Assembly (NCBI GenBank): GCA_029783825.1
Contig: JAREIK010002039.1
Coordinates: forward strand, 247,769-311,768
Direction of reading: 5' to 3'
DNA length: 64,000 nucleotides
Source: Sapria himalayana
Taxonomy: Eukaryota; Streptophyta; Magnoliopsida; Malpighiales; Rafflesiaceae
Shown here: positions 12,106 through 24,735 of the stretch, one piece after another
How the letters are laid out: the number at the start of each line of letters is the position of its first letter
How positions within the stretch are numbered: position 1 is the stretch's first letter
Made by a program: the position numbers and the translations under genes
The notes under the pieces: model-generated
The model's input: the letters and a program-made list of their open reading frames with translations, nothing else
What the model was told of the DNA's origin: nothing
Databases searched by the model: none

Positions 12106-12301
12106 CAAAAAACAAATAGTTTTAATCTGTATTTTGCTATTTTATGAATGATAAAATGAGAATGTGTGTATGATCATATTTGTGTTATTTATGGTAAGTG
12201 CTAAAAAACATACCTTAAATAACACAAACTATGATCATACACACACTCTCATTTTAACATTCATAAAATAGCAAAATACAGATTAAAACTATTTGTTTTT
12301 G
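12106..12301. repeat. Fold-back element with ~95-bp inverted arms
   Basis: The left arm (about 12106-12200, CAAATAGTTTTAATCTGTAT onward) returns as its reverse complement at about 12206-12301, with only a few mismatches and a loop of roughly 5-10 bases. It is MITE-like in size and structure. Immediately right of it, 12301-12342 forms a second small hairpin (AATAATTATTCTAAAA and its complement). Confidence 0.75.
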
Positions 12302-12342
12302 AATAATTATTCTAAAAAAATTATTTTTTAGAATAATTATTA

Positions 12343-12814
12343 GAATCATCGTTTTGTGCTCTTCATGCAATATAGATAATAAATCAAAAACATATGCATT
12401 TTTTTTCGTGCTCCTCACTCAAGAACACTTGTGAACAAAAATATTAGGAATGGGCCATGAATAAATGAAGTTTTAAATAGACATATTTATAACCATAACA
12501 AAAAAAGATACCGGAACACTATAGCATCAAAATCACACAAACCATGATAAAGAAGTTCACCCACTTAATACAAACATGCCCAAACAATGCATAACAATTT
12601 TTTCATTTCACATCTATGGTAATAAAAAAATTATAGATATAATTATGTTTAAATAGTTTATGCATACTTTTTTATAGTTATATATATATATATATATATA
12701 TATAGTTATGTTTAAACACACTTATTTAAAACAAACTTATATTTATGTATACTATTTTTTTATATAGTATGTAGTTATTTATATTGAAAATTTTTTTAAT
12801 TCGGCATTCCTACT
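12343..12814. other. AT-rich spacer
   Basis: AT-rich sequence with a short (TA)n at about 12680-12703. Nothing else supportable. Confidence 0.3.
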
Positions 12815-13184
12815 ATGCACCATCAAAATCCACACAATGACAATGAATTATATCACAAATGCATGAAGTATGTATATGATTAAGTATATATACACAATGC
12901 AAAAACACCACGGTGAATAAAGGAGAAGAATTTCGAAAACATTAAAACTTAAGCTTAATCAAGTTAATCGATGAAGAATAAATGTATAAAACATACCTCA
13001 AATCAAATAAAAATTAAAAATTAAACCTCGAAATCGAATATATGTTGAAGCGTCAGTGTCGAGAAATGGATAGCCTTCTACAGAGGTTCGTATTACCTAA
13101 GTGTCAATGTCGAAGGAGATAATCGGTGTCAAAGAAGATAATCAAAATTTTTATATTTTTAATTATTATAACATTAAATAAATA

Positions 13185-13229
<45 letters not shown>

Positions 13230-14274
13230 CAAAAAGACTAATTAATTGTATTCACTATCAAAAATTTTTCGAACAAAATTAATGTGCATGTTGCAAGGTA
13301 CAAATGAAAAATATACACCTTAAAATTTTTTATTATAATATTAATATAAACAATAAATATATAAACAATAAAAAAATATGATTACCCTTATAAAAGAAAA
13401 TTAAATACGTACAAAATTAACAAACTACATATAATAAGACATAAATGAAAAGATGATTAGCCTTCTAGTCACTCGCCTAAGAATTATAAAATACTATTAA
13501 TGTTAAAAATATATAATATTTATATTTTATCATTAAAAAATATTTAAGTCATATTTATTATTTTAATAAAAAATTAATATTAAAAGCTAATAGTCAAAAT
13601 ATTACTCAATTGTTTAATTCGTATCAATTTTATTAAGAGCAAACATCTAAGTATTTATTTATAAATATTAATTTATTTTCTTTTAACTTTATTAAAAAAA
13701 TATATTTATATTATATTCCAAGATTTTCAAATATTGTATTATTTATTTATTTAAAAGTTTTCTATAATAATAAATTTTTTTTACTTATAATAATATTAAT
13801 TTTTACTAGTTTATTCGTCAATTCAGATAATTTATAAATAATTTTCTATTTTATTATACAATGAATTAATTTATATTTATATTAATAGAAATTTTAATAT
13901 ATGTTAATTTAATTTTTAAAATAAAGAAAAAAATTATTATACTTATTGAATTTAATATTTAATGTTACTTTAATACAAATTTTTAAGTTTCTTATTTTAA
14001 AATTTTAGAAAAATTTATTGTACTATTTTATAAAAAATTAATACATCATAAAAATTGTTAATTTAGTACTTATTAATATATATAATTGTTTTTTGTATTT
14101 GGATATTTTTTTAATTATTTATTTATAATATAATTTTTTTATGATTTTACGAGGAGAATGTATGTTTCAAAGATTGCTCATCTATAGACCATTAACATAC
14201 ATTTAATAAACAAAATTAAATAAAATATTAAAACTAATAAAAATAGAAAAATTATATAAATAAATATTGGTTAG

Positions 14275-15190
14275 GGAAATGCGGTTGCTAAATCCGTAGC
14301 TAAATTATGGATTTTATAAGGTAGGGAAAATTTGTTGCTATATTACATATTTTACTAGCTCCAGAAAATCTGTCGCTAAATTCGTCGCTAAATCATGGTT
14401 TCTATTAGCAAATAAAATTTCATTACTAATTCCATTGCTAAATCATATATTCAATTAGCAAGAAAAATTTCGTGGCTAAATCTGTCGCTAAATCATGGAT
14501 TTTATTAGCAAGAGAAATTCCGTCAATAAATCCATCGCTAAATAATAGATTTTATTAGCAAGGAATATTCTATCCCTAAATCCATCGATAAATCATCAAT
14601 TTTATTAGTAAGGAAAATTCTGTCACTAAATCCATCACTAAATAATGGATTTTATTAGCATAAGAAATTCCGTCTCTAAATACGTCGCTAAATGATAAAT
14701 ATTATTAGCGATGGAAAATCCCTCGCTAAATCCGCCACTAAATAATTGCTTGTATTAGCGAGGAAAAATCTTTCCTTAAATCCATCACAAAATAATGACT
14801 TGTATTAGCGAGGGAAAATCACTCGCTAAATCCATCGCTAAATAATGGATAATATTAGCAAGGGATATTCCGTCACTAATCCATCTTTAAATTCCCATTT
14901 TTTCTGGAGCAGAATTTATGAAAATTTTCCATCATCAATCCATCGCTAATTCCGTAGCTAAAACCCCTACTTTTTTGAAAAGATTTTACGAAAATCTTTT
15001 CAGTCGCTAATCCGTAGCTAAATCCCCCGCTTTTTTACTGAATTTATAAAAAATTGTTGGTCGCTGATCTGTCGCTAATCCCTTGCTATTTTTTTTTCTA
15101 AAAAAACATTAATCCCTTGCTTTTCCCTAACGAATCCATTGCAATTTAGCTAGGGATTGATCCCTAGCAAAAATTCTCTAGCTAAAATGA
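14275..15190. repeat. Subterminal TAGCGACGG-type tandem repeats of element A
   Basis: About fifteen degenerate copies, 50-60 bp apart, of a unit like GATTTTATTAGCAAGGGAAA followed by one or two TCCGTCGCTAAA words. Such GC-containing subterminal repeats next to the TIR are where the En/Spm TNP1-type protein binds in well-studied elements. Binding here is inferred. Confidence 0.8.
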
Positions 15191-15191
15191 A

Positions 15192-15205
15192 TTTTTCTTG
15201 TAGTG
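15192..15205. repeat. CACTA right TIR of element A
   Basis: TTTTTCTTGTAGTG, the reverse complement of CACTACAAGAAAAA. The next base already belongs to the TCTA array (ATTCTATCTATTTC). Confidence 0.85.
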
Positions 15206-18200
15206 ATTCTATCTATTTCTCTATCTACTTATTTATGTATCTGTCTTTCTATCTATTTATTTATTTATCAGTATGTCTATCTATTTATTATCCTTCTATC
15301 AATCTATGTTTCAAACTATCTATATATCTATTTATCTGTCTATATATCAGTCTATCTGTCTATCTAATAGTATATCTATCTCTATATCTATATATCCACT
15401 ATATATCTGTCAATCTATTTGTTTATATGACTATCTATTTGAATGTCTATAATTCAATATGTCTGTTTATCAGTCTGTCAATCTATCTACATATGTATCT
15501 GTCAATCTATTACTCTAACTATCTATCAGTCTATCTATATGTCTATCTATCTATCTCTTTATATATCGCTTTGTATATCTGACTATATATCTATTTGTAT
15601 GTATATATGTCTATCTATCTATCTATATATATGTCTATCTATATATATAAATGTCTGTTTATCTATCTGTTTGTCTATCTATATATATATATATCTATTT
15701 CTTTATATGTATGTATGTCTATCTATCTATCTGTTTACGTATCGATCCATCTATATGTCTATCTATCAGTCTATCTATCTGTTTATCAATCTATCTATTT
15801 ATCTATCTATCGATTTATCTATCTATCTATCTATTTGTATAACTATTTGTCTATCTATTTATTTATCTGTCTGTCTATCTATTTGTCTATATAAATATTT
15901 ATATATCTATCTTTTGTCAATCTACCAATCAATCTATCTGTCTAACTTACTATCCATTTGTCTTTATTTAGATTTGTCTATCTATCTATATGTCTATATG
16001 TTTTTTAAATTGTCTATATATCTTTCTTTCATTCTGTCTGTCTATATATTTGTCTTTTTGTTTGTATATCTATCTATCTATATGTCTATCTATATGTTTA
16101 TTTATCTATTGGTTTATTCATCTATTTAACTATCTTTTTATATGTATGTCTATATGTTTATCTATCTATTTGTCTTTTTGTCTGTCTATCTATCTATTTG
16201 TCTTTTTGTATGTCTATCTATTTGTCTATCTTTATCTTGTCTATCTATATATCTATTTATCAATTAATCAATCTATCTATCTATCTTTGTGTTTATATAT
16301 CTAATTATATAGTTATCTATTGGTTTATTTTTCTATCTATCTATCTATCTATCGGTTTATTTTTCTGTCTATCTTTCTATCTATCTTTGTGTCTATCTAT
16401 CTATCTATCAATTTAATACATACCTACCTATCTATCTATCTATATAAATGACTATCTATATGTATAAATTTCTGTATATAAATATGTCTAACAATCTATC
16501 TACCAATTTTTCTATCAACCTATGTATCAATTTGGCTATCAAATTGGTGATAAATCTATCTCTCAATCTATCTTTCAATCTAATTATCAATCTGACTATC
16601 TATATGCTTATACAATTTTAATCTATTTATATATTTACCTATCGATTTGGAAATCTATGTTTCTATATATATAGATATATATATAGATATATATAGATAT
16701 ATATAGATATATATAGATATATATATATATATATAGATATATAGATATATAGATATATATTATATATCTATATATATATATATATTATCTAGCTATCTAT
16801 CTATCTATCTTCCTAATAATCTTTTTATCTATCTATCTATCTATCTATCTGTTTGCCTATCTATCTGTCTATCTTTTTGTCTATCTATCAGAATATTTAT
16901 CTATCTATCTATCTATTTATCTTTCTATATATCTATATGTCTATCTATATGACTATATATCTATCTATCAATTATATTATCTACCTATTTATTTTTCAAT
17001 CTATCTCTCAATCAATCAATCTATCTATCTATATATCTGACTAATAATCAGTCTATTTATCTTTTTATATTATCTGTTTATCTACTTTTTTATCAATTTG
17101 ACTATCTATCTATCTATCTATTAGTCTTTCAATCTCTCTTACATTCAGCCTATCAATCTATCTATCAATATGTTTATCAAGCTATCTATCAATCTGTCTA
17201 TTAATCTATCTATAAATCTGTCTATTATTATGTCTATTAATCTGTCTATCTATATGTCTATGTTTATGGCTATCTATCTATATATCTATCTTTCTATCTA
17301 TCTATCTATCTACCTACCTATCTACCTACCTATCTACCTACCTATCTATCTATCTGTATGTCTATCTATCTATCTTTCTGTTTATCTGTCTATTTGTCTA
17401 TCTGATTATCTATTTATCAATCAATCAATCAAAATATTTATCTATATACCTATCTATTTATCTATCTGTGTATATTTTCATATTACTATCTGTCTATTTC
17501 TATATCTGACTATCTATCTGTCAATCAATCAATCTATCTATCTATCGAAATATATATCTATCTATTTTTCTATCTGTCTATATTTCCATATTACTATCTA
17601 TCTATCTATTTATTTATTAATCTATCTATCTATATGTCTATCTATGTGTCAATCTATCTAACTATCTATTTGCCAATCTATCTTTCAATATATCTTTCTA
17701 ATCTATCTGTCTATCTATATGTTTATTATCTATCTATCTATCTATCTTTCTTATCTTTCTATCTTTGCCTATCTATTTGTCTATCTATTTATCTATCTAT
17801 TTATTTATCTCTGATATTGTTATCTGTCTATCTATCATTCTATGTCTATCTATGTGTCAATCTATCTAACTATCTATTTGCCAATCTATCTTTCAATATA
17901 TCTTTCTATCTACTGTCTATCTATATGTTTATCGTATCTATATGCTTTCATATCTTATCTATCTTTCTATCATTCTATCTTTTTGCCTATCTATTGTCTA
18001 TCTATTTATTTATCTATATATTTATTTTCTATCTATCTATCTATCTATTCATCTAAATGTCTATGTATCTTTCTATCTAATTATTTATAAATATATCAAT
18101 CAATCAATCTTTCAATATATTTACGAATCTGTGTATTAATATGCGTATTAATCGGGCTATCAAACTATATATCAACCTGTCTGTCAATCTAACATTCAAA

Positions 18201-19322
18201 AAAATTATCAATCTGACTATCTATTTGTCTATTATCTATTAATCTTTCTATTACTTTATCTATAATTGTATATTAATCTGTCTATCTACTTGTCTATTAA
18301 TCTATCTATCTATCTATTTTTCTATTTAATTTTCTATCTATCTATGAATCTATCGATCTATCTATTTATCTATCTCTCTATCTATATGTCTATTTATCTT
18401 TCTATCTATCTTTCTATCTATATATCTATTTATATATTAGTATATCTTTCTGTCTATTTATATGTCTATATATCCGAATATTTTTTTATCTATCTATATC
18501 TCTATCTATCTGTCAATCTATATCTATCAATATATTTGTCAATCAATCTATCTAATAATCTATCTATATATCTGTCTATCTTTATTTTTATCAATTTATC
18601 TATGTATATGTCTATCTATTTGTCATTTAATCAATCTTTCAATCTATCTATCATTCTTACTATCAATTTGTCTATCAATCTTTCTTTAAATCTATATATC
18701 AATCAATCTTTTAATCTATCTATTATAATGTCTATTAATTTGTCTATCTATATGTCTATCATTCTGTCAATCTTCCTATCTATATATCTATCTATCTATC
18801 AATATATCTAAATATCAATATATATATCTTTCTATTTATCTGTCTATCTCTCTATTTATTTATCAACTTATCTATATATCTATCTATCTGTCTATCAATC
18901 TATCTCTCTATCTATATGTGTATATATCTATCAATCAATCAATCATTCTATCTATCTATCTATCTATTTGTCTATATATCTATCAACATATCTATTTATC
19001 TATATATTTTTATGTCTAACTATCTTTTTATCTCTATATCTATCTATTTATTTATTTATTTATCTATCTATCTATCTATCTATCCATATATCTATCAATT
19101 TTTTTACCTATGTCTCTATCTATCTATCTATTTATCTTTCTATTTCTAAATGTCAATCTATATATATATATATATATATATATCTGTCTAACTATATGTC
19201 TATCTATTTGTCTATTTATATATCTATCTATTTGTCTATTTATATATCTATCTATCTATTTGTCTATATATTTGTTTATCTAACTATCTATCTATATTTC
19301 TGTCTATCTATCTTTCTGTATG

Positions 19323-19355
<33 letters not shown>

Positions 19356-20334
19356 TTATCTGTATATCTATCTTTTTATCTATATATCAATCAATCAATA
19401 TGTCTGTCTATCTATCTATCTTATCTTTGTATGTATGTATCTATCTTTCTATGTTTTGTCTGTCTATATATCTATCTATCATTATGTCTTTTAATCTGTC
19501 TATCAAATAGTCTATCAATCTCTCTATCAATTTGTCGATCAATCTGTCAATAAATTTGTATATCAATCTATAAATAAATAAATAAATCAATCTATCTATC
19601 TATTTGTTGATCTATCTATCTATTTATCTGTCTATCTATCTATCTGTCTGTCTGTCTATCTATTTATATATCTATGTTTATAACTATTTTTCTATCTATC
19701 TGTCAATAATCTATCTATTTATCTATCTATATATCTAGCTATTTATCTCTCTATATATATTCCTTTCTAAATGTCTATCTATCTATCTTTATATCCATAT
19801 ATTTATCTGTTTATCAATCAATCTATCTATCTATATTTATATCTATCTATCTATCTATCTATATAGCTCACTACCTAACTATCTATCTATCTATTTGTCT
19901 TTCTAATTATTTATTTATATATCTCTCTATCTGTCTTTCTACATATCTATCATCAATCTATCAGTCTATCAGTTTTTCAGTCTATTTGTCTATCTATCAA
20001 TCTGACTATCAATCAATCAATCTGTCTATTTGTATATTTATGTATCTATCTATAAGTTTATCTATATAATTGTCTATCTGTTTATCCTTCTATCTAACTA
20101 TTATATGTCAAAATGTTTATATGTCAATCTATATATCTATGTAACTATCTAACTATTATATTTATCAATTAATTTATATATCTTCTTTCTATTTTTCTAT
20201 CTCGCAAACTATCTAGCTATCTTTCTATTTATCAGCCTATTTGTCAATCTATATATATATATATATATCTATCTATCTATCACTCATTCTATCTATTTAC
20301 CTTTATATTTGTTAGTTTATCTAAATGTCTATCA
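15206..20334 (+). repeat. TCTA tetranucleotide array, block 1
   Basis: About 5.1 kb of degenerate (TCTA)n with frequent TCTG, TCAA, TTTA variants and nested TA-rich tracts (16669-16790, 19159-19182, 20252-20268). All plus-strand frames read Tyr-Leu-Ser-Ile repeats because a 4-bp unit gives the same 4-residue cycle in each frame. The minus strand (GATA) contains TAG in all frames. The many long frames here are therefore artefacts of composition. It begins directly at the TIR of element A and ends abruptly at a copia remnant. Longer-period duplications are embedded (see findings). Confidence 0.95.
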
Positions 20335-21320
20335 GACAAATAGGAAATCAAGTTATTATCAACAATTGGTATTGGAGGTTTAGGTTGTGCATTATGATGC
20401 AACATTGGGCGAAGTTACTATTGGTGATAATAATGAATTTAATAAATAGTAAAAAATTTGCTGACAATATCAGCATGTTAAAAGAGGTGTTCGCAATTCT
20501 CATACACAGTGTTTTGTAAGAATTGTCTAGAAGAATTTATATTTTGTAGATAGTAATGACTGCATTTGAAGGAAAAGTTAAAATATAAAAAATCTATAGA
20601 ATGATATTGAATTCTTGAAAATATAGATGGATGATTATATATACTAGAAAAATCTATATCAATCCCTTCTAAGGAAGATGATCGAGTCTATGAAGAAAGA
20701 AGAGCACATACTAGCACTTGAATTCATTTGAAATATGATATCTTACAAACTTACTTTGAATATAAAAAATGAGAAGAGCATAGTAAGGCTTACGATGGCT
20801 GTTGCTAGTATATACGAAAAACTAATTGATGCTAAAAAAGTGCACATGATGAGATGTTTTTTCAATCTGAAGTTGACAGAAAGCACATCAGTGATCCAAC
20901 AACTCAATAAAGTCAACACAATCACAACTCAATTAAGTTTGTTTGGTATTGAAGTCAATGATGAAGTATGTGCATTGATACTTCTGTGTTCTCTATCAAA
21001 AATTATCATATTACAATAATAGTTGCTCATAGTTCATCAAGAACTAATAAATTGAAATTTGATGATGTTCAAGATCTAATTCTCAACAAGGAGATTCAAC
21101 AGAGATAGACAAGTGAAATATCAACTTCTTTAGAATTATATACAAAGTTAATTGAAAGAAATTCAACCAAGAGAAAATGTCAAAGCAAACCAAAAACAAG
21201 AGGTCTAAACTTAAGAATCATTGTAATTATAATAGCTCAAAGACCATTAAGTATTGAAATTATAAAGAGACAATGCTCTACAAAAATCAATGCAAGTGTT
21301 AGCTATTTTATAACATGGTA
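20335..21320 (+). pseudogene. Ty1-copia gag remnant (UBN2-type)
   Basis: Plus-strand fragments of a copia-type Gag. Around 20600-20680 scattered codons recall the N-terminal FNG.NF..WK.KM region. 20735-21019 is open for 94 codons and includes SIYEKLIDAKKVHMMRCFFN, SVIQQLNKVNTITTQLSLFG and NDEVCALILLCSLS, a clear match to the UBN2/Retrotran_gag_2 pattern. Beyond 21019, in shifted frames, come TNKLKFDDVQDLILNKEIQQ and, near 21190-21300, a basic segment and a decayed zinc-knuckle-like end (YKNQCK). Many stops and frameshifts show it is dead. No protease, integrase or RT follows, and no LTR pair was recognised. It abuts the TCTA array directly. Confidence 0.7.
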
Positions 21321-22255
21321 AAATGTATCACAAGTATATGAGTTTAACAAGTAATAAAGTTAACTCTATGAATATGGATTATCATTTCATAGATATTGAT
21401 TATTTGGATTAATTATCAAAATTTCATCATTATCTAAGCTTACAATAAGTAAATAGTTTCTAGTGTTTACTCAAGTAAATAATTATATGGTTAGCTTACA
21501 TTAAGTAAACAATATCAAGTCCATGGGTATATAATTTATGAGTTAATGGCTATATAGGTGATAAAATATTTGAGAGCTACTCATCCATATAGGTGGAACT
21601 TCTCACACCCATCAAAAAGTCATTGGCATCAATTCATGTAGGAAATAATGTATGTCAGATGAGCTGGATATCTTATATATTTTAATCCATTATGAATCAT
21701 ATTGATAGTCAATGCTAGGGTATTTATAAGGGAACCTATGTGGCATTTAATTAAACATAGTAATTAAAATAGAGTCAAATATAAACATGTATTTAAATGT
21801 CTTGTAAATTAGTATCAGTATACATAAAGCCTATTACATTTTTATTTGAACTAATTGAAAACTGATCAATAAATATTTACAGATATTAATTTGACATTAA
21901 CAAATATTAATGTGATTATACTTTAAATTTACAAATATTAAATACACTCTTACATTTTTATAAGAGTGTGTGTTTTTCCCAATACATAAAGTCATGTATA
22001 AAATATAGTTTACAGACATTAATTTAATTATACTTATTGGGTAGGCAATGCATTATGAAATAATAAATATTTTCATTTTATTAGAAGTGTATTTCATAAT
22101 GATGACTTACAAATTTCAAATATACATTATTAAAATCCTATCATAAAGTCAATATATCTTTATTTGTGTAAAATATTTATATAATGTTATATGTATAATA
22201 CTAATTATATCTGAAATACACGACATGTATATTGAATGTATCATATATAAAATTA

Positions 22256-22257
<2 letters not shown>
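21321..22257. other. AT-rich unclassified region
   Basis: May contain further copia debris, but no coding match is visible. Short frames only. Confidence 0.25.

Positions 22258-22312
<55 letters not shown>
22258..22312. repeat. (TA)n microsatellite
   Basis: About 54 bp of uninterrupted TA. Confidence 0.95.
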
Positions 22313-22318
<6 letters not shown>

Positions 22319-22477
22319 TGTTATATTTATATATAGTTATGTTTATGTAAACTATTTTTATAGTTATAAATATAATAAAATACACTTATAGATTTATGTG
22401 TTATACACACACTGCGCAACACAAAATACCCATTTTGTGTTATATACGATTAAGTTTATACAAGCAATCCAATTAAA

Positions 22478-22560
22478 ATTAAATTAACAGAATATGTATT
22501 TTAAAAAAAGTATAATTAAATTAACAAAATATGTATTAAAAAAATATAATTAAATTAAGT
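22478..22560. repeat. Short tandem repeat, ~38-bp unit
   Basis: AATTAAATTAACAAAATATG with an A-rich spacer occurs about two and a half times in a row. Confidence 0.55.
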
Positions 22561-22589
22561 TTATATTAGCATACCTATTGCCCAACACA

Positions 22590-22992
22590 ACAAAATGCAT
22601 TAGGTATGTATCACAATAAGTATTATTAAATTAATGTATACGATTAAAGAAGAGGAAATTCATAAAAAAAATTAACAGAATCAATACGCATTAAGATAAT
22701 CGATGTAGAATTAGGGTAGAAAACGTACCTCAAATCAATAACAAATTATCGCTTAATTCGAATATGTTTATGTTGCATCGATATCGAGAGAAGAATGGAG
22801 GACTATGGAGTAATTGTGTCGCTTATTCTTTGAAAATGTCGGGAGAAAGATGGAGGACTTAGTCTCGACAAAATAAACATTAAATAACAAATTATATATT
22901 TTTTCAAAATATTATATATATAAAATAATAAATATATGTATATATTTATTTTGTATAAAAACATTAAATAAAAATATTAAATAATATAAAAT

Positions 22993-23043
<51 letters not shown>

Positions 23044-23745
23044 GTATTTATGTATGTATGTATGTATGTATAATACAAAAAGACTTATTTATTTTCTTTA
23101 CTATCAAAATTTTTTCAACTAAATTAATGTGTTTGTAGCAAGATACAAATAAAAATATACACCTTATAATTTTTTATTATAATATTAATTAAACAATAAA
23201 TATATAAACAATTTAAAAAAAATATATGTTTAGCCTTATAAAAAAATATCAAATAGCTATAAAATTAACAAACTTGATATAATAAGGCATACATGAAAGA
23301 TGATTTGTCTTCTATCCACTCTCCTAAAAATTATAAAATACTCTTAATGTTTAAAAATATATAAAAATATATATTTTATGGTTATAAATTTTTAAGAATT
23401 CATCATATTAATTTTTATGAAGATAATATGTATTATTTTTAGAGGCATAAAATTTCATATTATTTGATATCATTTATAATTTTTAAAATTCAAAAGATTA
23501 CTTAAAGTGATAAGATAATTAAAAAAAGTTATATTTATTATTTTAATAAAGACTGAATGTTAAAAGTTAATAGAAATAATATTACTCAATTATTTAATTC
23601 TTATAAATTTTACTAGGGGCAAATAAATATGTATTTATTTTTAATTATTATTTATTTTTTTTAACTTTAATGAAAAATTTTATATTTTTATTATATTTCA
23701 AAATTTTCAAATTTTGTTTTAATTATATTTTTTAAAAGTTTCCTA
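22590..23745. mobile_element. Truncated CACTA right region (copy R2)
   Basis: Matches the start of the right regions of elements A (about 12900-13765) and B (about 50450-51428), including the GTACCTCAAATCAATA segment and a (TA)n followed by (GTAT)n at 22997-23070. The match stops near 23745, before the subterminal repeats and TIR. At that point the sequence turns into the TATATGTACATATATAC palindromes that belong to the opposite end of these elements. It is therefore a rearranged or deleted copy. Confidence 0.6.
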
Positions 23746-24303
23746 TTTACTATAGTATATATGTACATATATACTATAGTATTATATGTACATATATATA
23801 ATCACATAGCCTCAAATGACACAAAACTACAACAAATTAGTATTATCCCATTTATACTTCACAAATGTGGAACAAAACTTCACTATTAACATAAATAAGA
23901 AATACAAAGATTATTTAAATTTTCGAAAATATCTCCAAAAATTCGTAGGGAAAAACCTGGAAAACGAGCCATGAGCCAGGCTTGGCGCATCAAAGTTCAC
24001 ATCTTGCCTCCGCGTAACCATAACTCTCTATCAGTCCCAAGGCTTATAAGGGGGTTGCTCTACACTACCATGACTGAGTTGACAAGCTAACAAAAGAACT
24101 AGCAGATGAAATTAAGACTGATCATTTGTAGCAGTAACCATGAACAAATAAATAGGAATCTTGAACATAGAAAAAATGAGCACTCCACCATGCTAATGTG
24201 CAACACAAAATGATCAATAAATTATTAGAATAATAATTTTGAATAACTATAATCTAAGCAATCCTTGTCATACATATTTAAAACAATGACATAACAAAAT
24301 TGT
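23746..24303. other. Palindromic AT stub and unclassified spacer
   Basis: 23750-23800 carries two TATATGTACATATATAC-type palindromes. The rest includes a GC-richer stretch (about 23945-24075) without a reading frame or a family I know. Confidence 0.3.
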
Positions 24304-24452
24304 ATTACATCTTATTCATCAATATATCTACCAATAGTGCATAAAGTATAATCTATTTGTGCATTGACGTTGCTTTCTTATCCTCAACTCCTCCGATCAC
24401 CATCTTTCAGCTGCTACAAAGCTGTCCAAGTCACGGTGCATCATGTTTAGTA
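24304..24452. repeat. Conserved ~150-bp left-module core, copy 2
   Basis: Aligns with 1086-1233 and 46426-46575 from ATTACATCTTATT to GTCACGGTGCATCATG. It marks the left module of another CACTA-related copy. Confidence 0.6.
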
Positions 24453-24534
24453 AAAAAATCTCTCACTTATACAAACATCATATGGAATAAAATCAAAAAA
24501 ATAAGTGAATAAAATCAAAAAAAACAAATAAAAA

Positions 24535-24735
24535 AAGTTATGTTTTGATAAATATATAATATTGTAGTATATATGTTCATATATACTATAGTATATATTA
24601 TGATATATTTCTGTCGTATTATATGTACATATATACTGAGTATGTATATACTCAGTATATATGTACATATAATGATGTAGTATTATATGTACAAATACTG
24701 CAGTAATATATGTGTGTATATACGTACGTATATAC
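24535..24735. repeat. AT palindrome block, left module copy 3
   Basis: GTTATGTTTTGATAAATATA is followed by repeated TATATGTACATATATACTG-type palindromes, again directly before a GC-rich minisatellite. Confidence 0.55.

Larger units (their letters stand above)
1..15205 (-). mobile_element. CACTA (En/Spm) element A, left end off-window
   Basis: Right part of a large CACTA DNA transposon with both transposase-type genes on the minus strand. The right terminus is the TIR TTTTTCTTGTAGTG ending at 15205, the reverse complement of the plant CACTA terminus CACTACAAGAAAA. It is preceded by tandem subterminal repeats of the TAGCGACGGA type. The order of parts (left modules, TNP1-like, TNP2, GA tract, AT satellite, conserved right region) is repeated in shorter form in element B at 45834-52907, which supports reading this as one element. 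The left TIR should lie before base 1. Later insertions may be hidden in the 9.9-12.8 kb stretch. The genes carry stops and frameshifts, so the copy is not autonomous as it stands. Confidence 0.75.
12815..15205. mobile_element. Right-end region of element A (copy R1)
   Basis: About 2.4 kb that aligns by eye with 50366-52907 of element B, starting at CACCATCAAAATCCACACAATG. Part of it also aligns with 22590-23745. It contains (TA)n at about 13194-13226 and long AT-rich noncoding sequence, then the subterminal repeats, and ends at the TIR. As the transposase genes run leftward from here, this is the 5' or promoter side of the element. No reading frame is conserved between copies, which suggests cis-acting DNA. 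Confidence 0.7.

Noticed and set aside
14275..15205. Regularly spaced repeats that might suggest a CRISPR array
   Set aside because: The units are degenerate and variable in spacing and belong to the subterminal repeats of a plant CACTA element.
15157..20334. Dozens of long frames rich in Tyr, Leu, Ser and Ile in the TCTA blocks (also 34641-39258)
   Set aside because: A TCTA repeat has no stop in any plus-strand frame and reads as the same four-residue cycle in each, so long frames arise from composition alone.
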